Shown here: positions 26,489-34,934 of the stretch, one piece after another | Position numbering within the stretch: the first letter of the stretch is position 1 | How the letters are laid out: each line of letters begins with the position of its first letter | Assembly: GCA_013003065.1 (NCBI GenBank) | Contig: JABDLI010000341.1 | Coordinates: 1-36,782, forward strand | DNA: 36,782 nucleotides | Direction: 5' to 3' | Source: Phycisphaerales bacterium | GTDB lineage: Bacteria; Planctomycetota; Phycisphaerae; Phycisphaerales; SM1A02 | Notes under the pieces: model-generated | Told to the model about the DNA's origin: nothing | Seen by the model: the letters and a program-made list of their open reading frames with translations, nothing else | The model's database searches: none | Made by a program: the position numbers and the translations under genes

Positions 26489-28035
26489 GGATTGGACTCC
26501 GAGGCGGCGCCGCTCAGGGGCGGTGTGAAAATCGTCTCCAGCGCCCGCGTGACGCCGTCGGTGTGTCGCAGGTACAGCCAGGCCGCTTGGGTCTGCAACC
26601 CTTCGGAGACACGGCCCCCGCCGCCCACGATGCGGCCGAGCCGCACGCGGTCCCCGTCGCTCAGCATCGTCGCGTGACGCGCGATGAGGAGCAACGCGAG
26701 CGAGTCGGCGCGACCGGCGCCGATGCGACGCAGTCGACGCGCGGCTTCCCCGGCGCGGGGCGAGTCGGCATCGAAGAGGCCGAGCAAGAGCACCTCCTGC
26801 TCCAGGCTGTCGTCCGCGGCGGCGAGCAGACGCTCCAGCACGGCGTCCGGCTCGATCCGGAACAGCCGCGCGGTGGCGGTCACCGCGTGCGCGATGTGCT
26901 CTGCGCGTCCGGGCTGATCGCCCCCGACCGTGTCGATGAGATGGCGGTAGACCGGAGCCGCCTGGTCCGCGGGCAACGATTCCAGACGCCGCATCGCCCA
27001 CGCGGTGGTGCGGGCGAGCCCGAGGTCGAGCAGCGCGATCAGCGGGCCGCTGGCATCCTCGCCCCGGGCGAGGGATTGTCCCGCCGCCACCATGCCCCGC
27101 ACCAGCGGGCTCTCGTCGGTCAGCCGGTCGTACGCGGCCGCGGGGATCCCGGTCTCCGCCGCCAGCAGCAGCATGCCGTACCGCACCTGATCGCGATAGG
27201 AAGCGGCCGGAGGGACGATGCGTCGCCACTGCTCGAGCCCGCGTTGCGGCGCGATCTCGAGCAATGTCAGCAACGCCCAGTACGCGGTTTCCCGATCGGT
27301 CTCGGGCCGCGACACCAGAGACTGCACCCAGGGCAACGCGGCGTGCAGCTTGTACTGGCGAATGGCCTCGAGCAGCCACTGCGTGTCGCGGGTGCGGTCA
27401 CGGGGTGCGAGCCGCGCGAGCTGGTGCGTGAACGAGCTCAGCGCCGCAGCGTCGCCGAGCTGCGCGAGCAGAAGGGTCGCGAGCGCGCTCACCGAGGGCG
27501 ACCCCTGATCGATCAGTGTCGTGACGTCCTCGGCCGCCACCGGCTCCCCGGCGAGCAGCAGCTCGCAGAGCAGGAGCGTGCGTGGCAACGGGGCGAGATC
27601 GTGTCGTTCGAGCAGGATGCGAACGACGGCCGGACCGAGGCGTTCCATGTCGAGGCCGCTGCTGATGACCGCTTCGGCCGCGCGTTCCTGAAGCTCCGCG
27701 ATGATGCCCGGGTCCACCTGGCCGTCCGCGCTCAGCTCGGCCAGCCCGAGCGCCGCGTGCACCTGCGTCTGCCAATCCGCGCTCGAGAGCAGCCTTCGGT
27801 AGAACACGCGAAGCGACGGGTCGTCGAGCTGACGCAACGCGAAGAGACGCGCGAGGTGCGTGCCGTCGCGTTGTGGCGTCGCCGTCCGACGCAGGTGTCG
27901 CACCGCGGCGTCGAACGCGTCAGCGCCGGCCGCCGGCCACACCGCGGTCGCGATGGCCGCGAGCATCAGCGCGATCATCGCCCGATGCTCGTGCCCGGGC
28001 CGCCCGATCGAGCCGATGAGCCTCCGGCTTCGCAT
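26485..28035 (-). CDS. Secreted alpha-helical-repeat protein (HEAT-like)
   Basis: The 516-residue protein has a signal-like N-terminus ('MIALMLAAIATAVWPAAGA') preceded by a basic stretch. The rest is helical, with repeated Leu/Ala-rich pairs such as 'VHAALGLAELS', 'SVSALATLLLAQLGDAAAL' and 'TAYWALLTLLEIAPQRGL', resembling HEAT- or TPR-like solenoids without a clear signature. No catalytic motif is visible. I set the start at the ATG 28035; the ATG at 27978, right before the signal peptide, is equally possible, and the track start at 28116 would run through the G-rich tract. The stop overlaps the aminotransferase start, indicating coupling. Function unknown. Confidence 0.65.
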   Translation of the reverse strand: MRSRRLIGSIGRPGHEHRAMIALMLAAIATAVWPAAGADAFDAAVRHLRRTATPQRDGTHLARLFALRQLDDPSLRVFYRRLLSSADWQTQVHAALGLAELSADGQVDPGIIAELQERAAEAVISSGLDMERLGPAVVRILLERHDLAPLPRTLLLCELLLAGEPVAAEDVTTLIDQGSPSVSALATLLLAQLGDAAALSSFTHQLARLAPRDRTRDTQWLLEAIRQYKLHAALPWVQSLVSRPETDRETAYWALLTLLEIAPQRGLEQWRRIVPPAASYRDQVRYGMLLLAAETGIPAAAYDRLTDESPLVRGMVAAGQSLARGEDASGPLIALLDLGLARTTAWAMRRLESLPADQAAPVYRHLIDTVGGDQPGRAEHIAHAVTATARLFRIEPDAVLERLLAAADDSLEQEVLLLGLFDADSPRAGEAARRLRRIGAGRADSLALLLIARHATMLSDGDRVRLGRIVGGGGRVSEGLQTQAAWLYLRHTDGVTRALETIFTPPLSGAASESNP

Positions 28036-28062
28036 GGACAGAGTGTACCTCCATCGCCCGGC

Positions 28063-28094
28063 GGGGGCGGCGGGGGCGGGGGAAGGCGGGGGGG
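28063..28094 (+). other. G-run cluster with G-quadruplex potential
   Basis: Four G-runs of 5, 5, 5 and 7 bases with loops of 4, 1 and 5 nt lie on the plus strand, which is the template strand for the minus-strand gene that starts 28 bp away. Confidence 0.6.
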
Positions 28095-28120
28095 CGTCTC
28101 CGCCCGGTCGTTGCAAAGCC

Positions 28121-28141
28121 CGACCTGGCTGACTCAGGTCG
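28121..28141 (-). terminator. Weak hairpin at the dnaA stop codon
   Basis: On the minus strand CGACCTG and CAGGTCG pair over a 7-nt loop that contains the dnaA stop codon region, followed by GGGCTTTGC. The T-run is short, so termination is doubtful. Confidence 0.25.
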
Positions 28142-29759
28142 CCGCCGTGGTCCGCGCAATGTGGTGACGAAGCTGGTCCACGAGCTCGGGCAGCGGGATC
28201 AGACCCGGCGTCTCGCCGACCTGGACGTGCAGCTCCTCCGCCATCTGCCGGCGGAGACGCTGTTCGGCGGTGTGGATCGTGGAGTGGTAGGTGCGACCGA
28301 GTGCCCGCGCGATCTCCGGATAGCTGTGCGTCGTCATCTCCCGACCCAGGTAGGCAACGAGTGCGCGTCCGAGGACCACGCGGCGATGACGGGAGCTGCC
28401 CATGAGCTCGCCCCGGGCAAGCGCGAGCCGTTCGGTGATGACGTCGATCACCGTACCGATACGCACCGGGGTCGGCGGCTGCCAGCCGTGTTCCTGGAAG
28501 AGTCGCTCGACGAGGACCGTGCCCACGACGGCATCGGGCGTTCCCTCTCGGTCGGGCGTGAGGGCACGCAATGCCGCGAGCTTGGTCACGGCGCCCTCCA
28601 ATTCGCGAACGGAGCCGACGCAGCGTCCCGCGACGGCCTCGAGGGCGGCCGGCGTGAGCTCCAGATCCCGGGCTCGGGCCAGGCGGGCGACGAGCGCCAC
28701 CCGCGTCTCCCGATCGGGCCGGTCGATCTGCACGACCATCCCCGACAGAAACCGACTGATCAGCGCCTGGCTGAACCGTTTGATGATCCGCGGGTGTTCG
28801 TCCGAGGCGAGCACGACCCGCGATCCGCTCAGATCGATCGCGTCGAGCGTGTGCAGGAACTCGCCCTGCGTTCGCACCTTGTTGGACAGGAAGTGCACGT
28901 CGTCGATCGCGAGGAGGTCGAGCTTGCGGACCCGGTTGCGGAAGGCGTCGATGTTGTTCGCCCGCAGCGACGCAATGTACTCGTTCGTGAACTGCTCACC
29001 GGTGACGTACCGCACCTGGCCGGGGCGGCCGCTGCTGTTGGCGAACTGCCGGCAGATGCCCTGGAGCAGATGGGTCTTGCCGAGCCCGCACTCGCCGTGG
29101 ATGAACAGGGGGCTGACGGTGCCCGCATCCGGGTCCTCGATGAGCCGCCGCGCGGTCTCGTACGCCAGGCGGTTGGACGTGCCGACGACGAACTCCGCGA
29201 GGCAGCGCAGGCTGTTGCCGCGGGGGCGTCGCGGCTCGGCGTCTCGGCCCGCGGGGATCAGCGGTGCACCGCTCGCCACGCCCTGGTGAGCGCCGCGGGG
29301 GGATTGAGGATGCGCGAGGTGAGCCGGCCCGGGACCGGCCGCCGCGGTTCGACCACGCCGGGCCGGATCGTCGGAGGTGACACGCACCGAGATCTTCGCA
29401 TCACCGCCAAGATGCTCGCGGGCGAGTCCCGTCAGATCACCGGTGAAGTTGGCGTCGATCCACTTCGCGACGAACGGGCTGTCGGTCGCGATCTCGACGC
29501 GCTCTCCGCGCACCTGGAGATCGGCGCGTCCGAACCACATCTCGAACTTGTGCGGACCGAGACGCGTGGCGAGCTGCTCCTTGATGCGGGAAGCAGCCGC
29601 CGCGTCGTCACGCGACCCTTGGCGTGCGACGCTCTTCGCCGGGCTCGCGCCGCGATGTCGGGACGGCGTTGCTTCCGGTTCCGCTCCGGTGGCGGGGGGA
29701 CCGGGGATCGAGTTTGCCTGGGACGCGGGCGGGGCAGATACGGTTGGAACCGGCACCAT
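28134..29759 (-). CDS. dnaA: Chromosomal replication initiator DnaA with N-terminal extension
   Basis: The 541-residue AAA+ protein opens the replication origin. Domain I lies at about 55-127 ('IKEQLATRLGPHKFEMWFGRADL'), then a Pro/Ala/Gly-rich linker. Domain III has 'FVVGTSNRLAYETAR', Walker A 'GECGLGKT' (222-229), Walker B 'LLAIDDVHFL', and 'SRFLSGMVVQI' near the Arg finger. Domain IV holds 'MTTHSYPEIARALGRTYHSTIHTAEQRL' (about 475-502). The usual signature GRDHTTV..HA is GRTYHSTIHTA here, so the conserved Asp is Tyr. The ATG at 29759 is supported by GGGAG about 4-5 nt upstream, which leaves a disordered extension of about 50 residues before domain I. dnaN is not adjacent. Confidence 0.93.
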   Translation of the reverse strand: MVPVPTVSAPPASQANSIPGPPATGAEPEATPSRHRGASPAKSVARQGSRDDAAAASRIKEQLATRLGPHKFEMWFGRADLQVRGERVEIATDSPFVAKWIDANFTGDLTGLAREHLGGDAKISVRVTSDDPARRGRTAAAGPGPAHLAHPQSPRGAHQGVASGAPLIPAGRDAEPRRPRGNSLRCLAEFVVGTSNRLAYETARRLIEDPDAGTVSPLFIHGECGLGKTHLLQGICRQFANSSGRPGQVRYVTGEQFTNEYIASLRANNIDAFRNRVRKLDLLAIDDVHFLSNKVRTQGEFLHTLDAIDLSGSRVVLASDEHPRIIKRFSQALISRFLSGMVVQIDRPDRETRVALVARLARARDLELTPAALEAVAGRCVGSVRELEGAVTKLAALRALTPDREGTPDAVVGTVLVERLFQEHGWQPPTPVRIGTVIDVITERLALARGELMGSSRHRRVVLGRALVAYLGREMTTHSYPEIARALGRTYHSTIHTAEQRLRRQMAEELHVQVGETPGLIPLPELVDQLRHHIARTTAAT

Positions 29760-30207
29760 CGAACTCCCTGCATGGATGTCGGGCGCGGCCGAGCATCCTG
29801 GCTCGTGGATCAGCGCGTGACACGCTGGATCCGACACATCCGTTCCGCCTCCGTTCGGCCGCAATGGCGGACCAAGGCGCAATCCGATTTCCGCAGTGGG
29901 GTCCCTCCCCGATCGAGCCGGTGGTCGCCCACCCTTCGATCCCCGACCCGATCACGACGTGAAGACAGACCGCGCCCGCAAGCCCGCGAGGGCTCCGTTT
30001 CGACTCATTCGCTTGCGGTGGCGTGACTGGCCCCTGGAGTTGCCGTGCATCGTCGTCAGTGCTGCCCGCATCCATGAGCAGCGAGTATGAAGATTAGCGA
30101 TCGGGGGGGAGCGCACAAGGCCGGACACTGTGATTCGCGGCGCGCTCCTTCACCAGACCCCCACAAATAGGCGAAAACCGCGCGTCGTTTTTTTTTCTCC
30201 ACCGGTT
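29760..30207. other. Long dnaA leader region
   Basis: About 450 bp separate dnaA from the acetyltransferase upstream. I see no credible gene and no run of TTATCCACA-like DnaA boxes. A T9 run (about 30187-30196) stands out from the surrounding GC-rich sequence, and a candidate promoter is listed separately. The region could be the dnaA regulatory leader; I cannot show an origin. Confidence 0.5.
30091..30118 (-). promoter_or_regulatory. Candidate sigma-70 promoter for dnaA
   Basis: On the minus strand TTGTGC (30118-30113) and TAATCT (30096-30091) are separated by 16 nt. The site lies about 330 nt upstream of the dnaA ATG, giving a long leader if used. Confidence 0.33.
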
Positions 30208-31206
30208 CTACGGATCCTGGTGATCTTCGGTGGAAAAGCCCGGAGAACGCAGTGAGCGAATCAGCGCCGTGCGTCGCAGCACACGCCGAAACCCCTCGCG
30301 TCGGTACAGGGCGAGCGCCGGCTCGTTGCGCTCGTCGACGGCGAGCGTCACGGCGCGCTCGGGTCGTTCATCGACGAGATGCAATCCGTGACGCAGCAGA
30401 CCCCGACCGATGCCGCAGCCCCGCAGGCGGGGGGCGAGACCGATGTAGACGAGCTCGATCGTCTGCGAGGCGGGGGCGCGGTTGAGCAGCAACGCGCCGG
30501 CCGGGCCCGACTCGTCCCGCGCGATCGACCACAACGCGGGATCGAACTCGCCCGTCTCGCGGTGACCGGTCAGGATGTCGTCGGTCTGGCGAAGGCCCCG
30601 CAGGCCCGGGCAGTCGAGGGTGTCCTCGTAGCTCGCCTCGAGGATTGCCACGAGGTCCGCGTGATCGGCGGCCTCGTCGTACGAGCGCACGGTCACGCCG
30701 GACGGCAGGTCGATCGCTCCGGTTGGACGCGGTGGGGGCAACGCCCGCTCCAGGTAGCTGAGCTGGGCCAGCGTGGTGAACCCGCCGGCCAGGAACGCCC
30801 GTCGCCGCCGTCGATCGTGGGGCTCGAGCAGCACCTGGGCGAGGTGGACATCGCGATCGACCAGGGCCCCCGTCGCGCGATCGATGACCGCCGCGAGATG
30901 GTCGTCGCTCTCGCGGGTGGCGGGCGGGCTGGCGAAGAGCACGGCCGTGCGACCGGGGTTGGGCACGGCCAGAACGCAGTCGAGGATCCGTCCCGATCCG
31001 TCGACGCGAGCCCACAGATCCTCCAGCGGCACGTCGTTCGCGGCGGCGAAAGCCAGGAAACGGTCGGCCCCGGCGGGTTCGGCCCGGCTCGGGGTGGCGC
31101 CGAGGAGCCGGGCGATCGCCGTTGGGCGGTCATCCGGGCCGATCCGGACGATCTCGCCGGCGGCGGTGGGGGGCAGCTGATCGGGATCGATCTGCGAGCT
31201 GGACAT
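30208..31206 (-). CDS. GNAT-family N-acetyltransferase, two-domain form
   Basis: The 332-residue protein has a clear C-terminal GNAT domain (about 165-325): 'VTVRSYDEAADHADLVAILEASYEDTLDCPG', the acetyl-CoA loop 'APRLRGCGIGRGLLRHGL' (R-x-x-G-x-G/A), and 'LAVDERNEPALALYRREGFRRVLRR'. The N-terminal half (about 15-150) also has a degenerate GNAT-like outline, with 'LLEPHDRRRRRAFLAGGFTTLAQLSYLERAL', as in tandem-GNAT proteins such as mycothiol-synthase-like enzymes. The substrate cannot be inferred. It faces a divergent secreted protein and is 448 bp upstream of dnaA on the same strand. Confidence 0.82.
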   Translation of the reverse strand: MSSSQIDPDQLPPTAAGEIVRIGPDDRPTAIARLLGATPSRAEPAGADRFLAFAAANDVPLEDLWARVDGSGRILDCVLAVPNPGRTAVLFASPPATRESDDHLAAVIDRATGALVDRDVHLAQVLLEPHDRRRRRAFLAGGFTTLAQLSYLERALPPPRPTGAIDLPSGVTVRSYDEAADHADLVAILEASYEDTLDCPGLRGLRQTDDILTGHRETGEFDPALWSIARDESGPAGALLLNRAPASQTIELVYIGLAPRLRGCGIGRGLLRHGLHLVDERPERAVTLAVDERNEPALALYRREGFRRVLRRTALIRSLRSPGFSTEDHQDP

Positions 31207-31222
31207 GCGTTCCGGGAGGTCC

Positions 31223-31252
31223 TTGTGACGGCAGGCGATCGTGATCTAGAAT
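31223..31252 (+). promoter_or_regulatory. Candidate sigma-70 promoter for the secreted orphan
   Basis: TTGTGA (31223-31228) and TAGAAT (31247-31252) are spaced by 18 nt, and the -10 ends 26 nt before the ATG, leaving room for the strong GGAGG. Confidence 0.42.
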
Positions 31253-31278
31253 ACCGGCTTCCCCTCTTGGAGGACGTC

Positions 31279-31908
31279 ATGCCCGATTCCCATCCCCGAC
31301 CCGTCCCGCGGCAACGCTGGGCCCCGCTCGCGATGCTGCTGCTGGTTCTGGTCGCGATCGGGTCCGCGTGGGCCTATCCGACGCCCGCCGCGGTGCCGTT
31401 CCGCTGGGAGCTGGATTTCCGCCCCGGCGAGCTGCGGCTCTACGTCGATCCTGTCGACGGGGCCGCCTACTGGTATTTCAACTACGCCGTGGTCAACCGA
31501 ACGGGCTCGGATCAAATCTGGGCGCCGTCCATGGTGATCTTCACGGACACCGGCGAGATCCTCTCATCGGGTGAGGGCGTGCCCTCCCGGGTGGAGGAGA
31601 CGCTTCGCGACTTGCTCGGCAACCCGCTGCTGGAGACCCAGAACGAGATCATCGGCGACCTCCACCAGGGTCAGGAGCACGCCCGCGACGGTGTCGTCGT
31701 CTGGCCCGCACGGGACACCCAGGTGAACGAGCTGGCGATGTTCGTCGGCGGCCTGAGCGGCGAGACCGCACGGGTCCGCAACCCGCTGACCGGCGACGAG
31801 GTCATTCTCCGCAAGACGCTCCGGCGTGACTATCTCATCCGCGGCAACGCCCTGGCTCGCGGCTCCCGCCCCGTGGAGCTGGTGGATCAGTCCTGGGTCC
31901 TCCGCTGA
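31279..31908 (+). CDS. Secreted orphan protein
   Basis: The 209-residue protein begins with a signal peptide ('WAPLAMLLLVLVAIGSAWAYP'; cleavage probably after Ala-Tyr or at 'SAWA'). The mature part has 'FRWELDFRPGELRLYVDPVDGAAYWYFNYAVVNRTG', 'VIFTDTGEILSSGEGVP', and 'EIIGDLHQGQEHARDGVVVWPARD', a pattern I associate with uncharacterised planctomycete exported proteins. No catalytic motif seen. GGAGG at 31269-31273 lies 5 nt before the ATG. The track ORF starting at 30379 runs through antisense of the acetyltransferase and is not the gene. It is immediately upstream of rpmA but with its own spacer. Confidence 0.78.
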   Translation: MPDSHPRPVPRQRWAPLAMLLLVLVAIGSAWAYPTPAAVPFRWELDFRPGELRLYVDPVDGAAYWYFNYAVVNRTGSDQIWAPSMVIFTDTGEILSSGEGVPSRVEETLRDLLGNPLLETQNEIIGDLHQGQEHARDGVVVWPARDTQVNELAMFVGGLSGETARVRNPLTGDEVILRKTLRRDYLIRGNALARGSRPVELVDQSWVLR

Positions 31909-31917
31909 GACGCACCC

Positions 31918-31946
31918 TGGACGACCCCCCGGGCACCAGCTACACT
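31918..31946 (+). promoter_or_regulatory. Candidate sigma-70 promoter for rpmA
   Basis: TGGACG (31918-31923) and TACACT (31941-31946) are separated by 17 nt in the spacer before rpmA, about 67 nt from its ATG. Confidence 0.42.
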
Positions 31947-32013
31947 GCCCGGCTCGCGACATGGGCGGTGGAGACCCGCCCCGCGAGTTTCGAACGACGA
32001 TCGGAGCGATTCG

Positions 32014-32316
32014 ATGGCACATAAGAAGGGTCAGGGCTCATCGCGAAACGGCCGCGACTCGAACCCGCAGTACCGCGGGGTCAAGCTGTACGGCGGCGAG
32101 GTCGCCCGGGCGGGGTCGATCATCGTCCGGCAGTGCGGGACGCACTTCAAGCCCGGCTACCTCGTCTCCCGCGGTGGTGACGACACGCTGTTCGCCATCG
32201 CCCCCGGCACCGTCAAGTTCCGCGGCCGGTTCATCGACATCGTCCCCTCGGATCCGGACATTCCGCACTACACGGCGATCAAGCACGGTCGTCGAAAGGG
32301 CGTCGGCGCGGCCTAG
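32014..32316 (+). CDS. rpmA: 50S ribosomal protein L27
   Basis: This 100-residue ribosomal protein begins directly with the mature '[23 protein letters not shown]' N-terminus, whose flexible tail reaches the peptidyl-transferase centre, with no cleavable extension of the Firmicutes type. '[21 protein letters not shown]' and '[16 protein letters not shown]' complete the family. The usual upstream partner rplU (L21) is absent; an unrelated secreted orphan lies there instead. A strong terminator follows before obgE. Confidence 0.96.
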   Translation: MAHKKGQGSSRNGRDSNPQYRGVKLYGGEVARAGSIIVRQCGTHFKPGYLVSRGGDDTLFAIAPGTVKFRGRFIDIVPSDPDIPHYTAIKHGRRKGVGAA

Positions 32317-32431
32317 CAGGCCGCTCAAGAACTCCGACGGCCCCCAGATCGGCGAGCTTCCGCCCTGATCGCACCGTCGATTCTCGACGTGTCTGTCTGA
32401 CGGATCAGCGAGATCTTCCACAGATCACCCC

Positions 32432-32464
32432 GCGGGGCGTCGCTCGACGCCCCGCTTGTCTTTC
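32432..32464 (+). terminator. Rho-independent terminator after rpmA
   Basis: A perfect 10-bp stem, GCGGGGCGTC / GACGCCCCGC, with a GCTC loop is followed by TTGTCTTTC. It ends just before the obgE ATG, so obgE translation might also be affected by the hairpin. Confidence 0.75.
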
Positions 32465-32468
32465 CCCC

Positions 32469-33533
32469 ATGCTCATCGATCGGGCCGTCATCTTCGTGCG
32501 TTCGGGCAAGGGGGGAGACGGATGCGTCTCCCTGCGACGCGAGAAGTACGTGCCCAAGGGCGGCCCCGACGGCGGCGACGGTGGTCGCGGCGGTGACGTC
32601 GTGATCGCCGGCGACCGGGGGCTCTCGACCCTCGTCCTGCTGACGCAGCGACCGCATCGCCGGGCCGGGCACGGTCAGCCGGGAATGGGGCGTTCCAAGC
32701 ATGGCGCCGACGGGGATGACTGCATCGTTCCCGTCCCCCTCGGCACGCTCGTCTTCGATCGCGACACCGGGGATCTGCTCGCTGACATCACCGAGGAGGG
32801 CCAGCGTTTCGTCGCGGCGGCCGGCGGCCGGGGCGGGTTCGGCAACGAGCACTTCAAGAGCGCGACGAACCAGACACCCCGCGAGGCGACGCCGGGCGAG
32901 CCGGCCGTCGATCGGGAGCTGCGGCTGGAGCTCAAGCTCATCGCCGATGTCGGTCTGATCGGGATGCCGAACGCCGGCAAGTCGACGTGGCTGCGGGCCG
33001 TGAGCCGGGCCAACCCCAAGGTGGCCAGCTACCCGTTCACGACGATCACGCCGCACCTCGGCATCGCCGAGCTGCCCGCGGCCAGCGGCGGCGAGCGGCG
33101 GCTGGTGATCGCGGACATCCCGGGCCTCATCGAGGGCGCCGCCGGCGGGGCCGGGCTCGGCCATGACTTCCTGCGTCACGTCGAACGCACCCGGGTTCTG
33201 CTGCACGTATTGGATGTCCAGCCGGACGACGGCAGCGACCCCGTCAAGAACTACGAGGTGGTTCGACGGGAGCTGTTCGAGCACTCGGTCGAGCTGGCGG
33301 AGAAGCCCGAGGTCGTGCTGTTCAACAAGGTCGACCTGGTCCCCGCGGGCGAGCGGGCGGAGCTCGTTCGCCGTCTGTCCGGCCGGCTGGGGCTCGGCAC
33401 GGACGACGCGGCCGTCCTCACCAGCGGCGCGACCGGCGAGGGGGTGCGTGATGCCCTAGAAGCCGCGTGGCGTGAGCTCGGTCACGCGGACACCCCCGGC
33501 TGGCGGAACGCGACGCAGCCCAACAAGGACTGA
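32469..33533 (+). CDS. obgE: GTPase Obg/CgtA
   Basis: The 354-residue GTPase binds the 50S subunit and links ribosome maturation with stress signalling. The Gly-rich Obg domain (1-158) reads 'VRSGKGGDGCVSLRREKYVPKGGPDGGDGGRGGDV'. The G domain shows G1 'GMPNAGKS' (165-172), G2 'YPFTTI', G3 'DIPGLIEGA', G4 'NKVD' (286-289) and G5 'SGATGEG'. The optional C-terminal OCT domain is absent, as in many bacteria. rpmA-obgE order is the common one. The ATG follows the rpmA terminator hairpin by only a few bases, so a promoter inside the 152-bp gap is likely. Confidence 0.96.
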   Translation: MLIDRAVIFVRSGKGGDGCVSLRREKYVPKGGPDGGDGGRGGDVVIAGDRGLSTLVLLTQRPHRRAGHGQPGMGRSKHGADGDDCIVPVPLGTLVFDRDTGDLLADITEEGQRFVAAAGGRGGFGNEHFKSATNQTPREATPGEPAVDRELRLELKLIADVGLIGMPNAGKSTWLRAVSRANPKVASYPFTTITPHLGIAELPAASGGERRLVIADIPGLIEGAAGGAGLGHDFLRHVERTRVLLHVLDVQPDDGSDPVKNYEVVRRELFEHSVELAEKPEVVLFNKVDLVPAGERAELVRRLSGRLGLGTDDAAVLTSGATGEGVRDALEAAWRELGHADTPGWRNATQPNKD

Positions 33534-33706
33534 GGCGGGGGGAGCCAAAAGGCCGTCCCGGCGACGTTTGGGCCGCGGCCCCCGGGGGCGTCGCCGCGTC
33601 CACTACGCTCGCGAGGTCAGATCCCAGTGGGGGTGTCTCCTTTGCCGCAGTTCACCACCGACGAGCACACGGATCAGGACTGAGTCCAGCGTGGCTCCGG
33701 CCAACG

Positions 33707-33737
33707 AAAAGCCCGCGTCGGCCGAGCCGACGCGGGC
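33707..33737 (-). terminator. Rho-independent terminator of the first prepilin-like gene
   Basis: A perfect 12-bp stem, GCCCGCGTCGGC / GCCGACGCGGGC, with a 3-nt loop. On the minus strand it is followed by TTTTCG, about 50 nt after the prepilin-like stop. A convergent end for obgE transcripts is also possible. Confidence 0.75.
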
Positions 33738-33785
33738 AGGGGTCGTGCGTGCGGTTCCGACGCCCGGGGGGCGTCGGCCCACCGG

Positions 33786-34934
33786 TCAGTCGCCCATGAT
33801 GTCGCGACCGCGGATGCCGTCGGTCGTGAGGATGTGGAAGCTCGTCGCCGCCTGGTCGTAGGAGGCATCGATGAAGTACCCGTTCTCGCCTTCGAGACCG
33901 GTGTCCTTGCTCCACAGGCCCCAGTTCGGCTCACCCGTCTGGGTGCGCACGCGGCCGTCGGCCCGCATCGCCTTGCGAACCCCGACGCCCTCGACGTGAC
34001 CGTCGTAAAAGAGCGTGACCGGGCTCGACTCCCAGGCGTGGTTGAAGTAGTAGGGCTCGCAGCCGTCGAACGAGCCGGGCTCGAACGTGGGGTTGCACTC
34101 GGCCTGCGTGTTCTGCAGCCAGCTGTGCTCGAGCATGTGCGTCTTGAGCGACGGGTAGAGGGCCTGGCTCATCGACGGGGAGCGGAAGCCGGCGCCGAGC
34201 TCCCAGGGGTCGACCCAGCCGTTGGCCGTGTCATCCGTGGGGTCGTCGTGCCGCATGACCGCGGGGTTGTACATCGCCGCGGGGCTGAGGCAGTAGCTCG
34301 ACCAGACCGGTGTGTCGCCCATCTCCTGCGAGATCTCGGCGTGATCGCAGAAGCTGTCGGGGCTCTCGAAGCAGGGGGCGGCCCCCTCCATCGCCAGCTT
34401 GTCCTTGGGGGCGTACCACACCTTGTCGTAGAAGCGGCCGCTCACGTACTGGTTGAACTGCATGCAGTTGGCCAGACGGAATGAGCCGAAGCCGGCCATG
34501 AAGCTGGGGTTGTCGAAGACGATCGGCTGGTTCAACGCCACGTTGGCGGCCTGACCCCGCGTGCAGCGATACGCGAACATGCGGTAGACATCCGCATCGT
34601 GATCGTGACCCCAGCCGAGGTACATCGGCGGGTGCTGGGCGAAACCTTCGTGCTCGCCGTCGTCGCCGTGGGCGTCGAGGTACGCGTCGTAGGCGGCAAT
34701 GCCCGAGCCGTACGAAGCGATGTTGTCGTCGACGAACGTGATCTGCCGGTCACCCCACTCCGCGGCGTACGCCTGGTGCGCGGTTGCGAGGTTCCGCAGG
34801 TTCGCCTGGCTGATCGACACCTGGGCCTGATCGCGGGCCTTGCCGATGGCCGGCAGCAGGATGCCCACGAGCAATGCGATGATCGAAACGACCACCAGCA
34901 GCTCGATGATTGTGAACGCGCGTGGTTTTCTCAT
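33786..34934 (-). CDS. Prepilin-like protein with type II/IV N-terminal methylation motif, copy 1
   Basis: The 382-residue protein begins 'MRKPRAFTIIELLVVVSIIALLVGILLPAIGKARDQA', a prepilin-type leader with the key Glu at +5 and Ala, not Gly, at -1. A long globular part follows, with a Trp/Asp-rich middle region and a C-terminal block ending 'FYDGHVEGVGVRKAMRADGR' and 'TSFHILTTDGIRGRD'. Such proteins are abundant in planctomycetes and are thought to be pseudopilins or exported surface proteins; their role is unknown. The ATG at 34934 has AAGGA about 8 nt upstream; the track start at 35417 would translate the hexamer array. It is a close paralogue of the neighbouring gene. Confidence 0.88.
   Translation of the reverse strand: MRKPRAFTIIELLVVVSIIALLVGILLPAIGKARDQAQVSISQANLRNLATAHQAYAAEWGDRQITFVDDNIASYGSGIAAYDAYLDAHGDDGEHEGFAQHPPMYLGWGHDHDADVYRMFAYRCTRGQAANVALNQPIVFDNPSFMAGFGSFRLANCMQFNQYVSGRFYDKVWYAPKDKLAMEGAAPCFESPDSFCDHAEISQEMGDTPVWSSYCLSPAAMYNPAVMRHDDPTDDTANGWVDPWELGAGFRSPSMSQALYPSLKTHMLEHSWLQNTQAECNPTFEPGSFDGCEPYYFNHAWESSPVTLFYDGHVEGVGVRKAMRADGRVRTQTGEPNWGLWSKDTGLEGENGYFIDASYDQAATSFHILTTDGIRGRDIMGD

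Noticed and set aside
29760-30207. Replication origin next to dnaA
   Set aside because: No cluster of TTATCCACA-like boxes and no clear AT-rich unwinding element could be found by eye; dnaN is also absent.
30170-30207. Rho-independent terminator at the T9 run
   Set aside because: The hairpin before the T-run is weak, and no plus-strand gene ends there. On the minus strand the run is A, not T.
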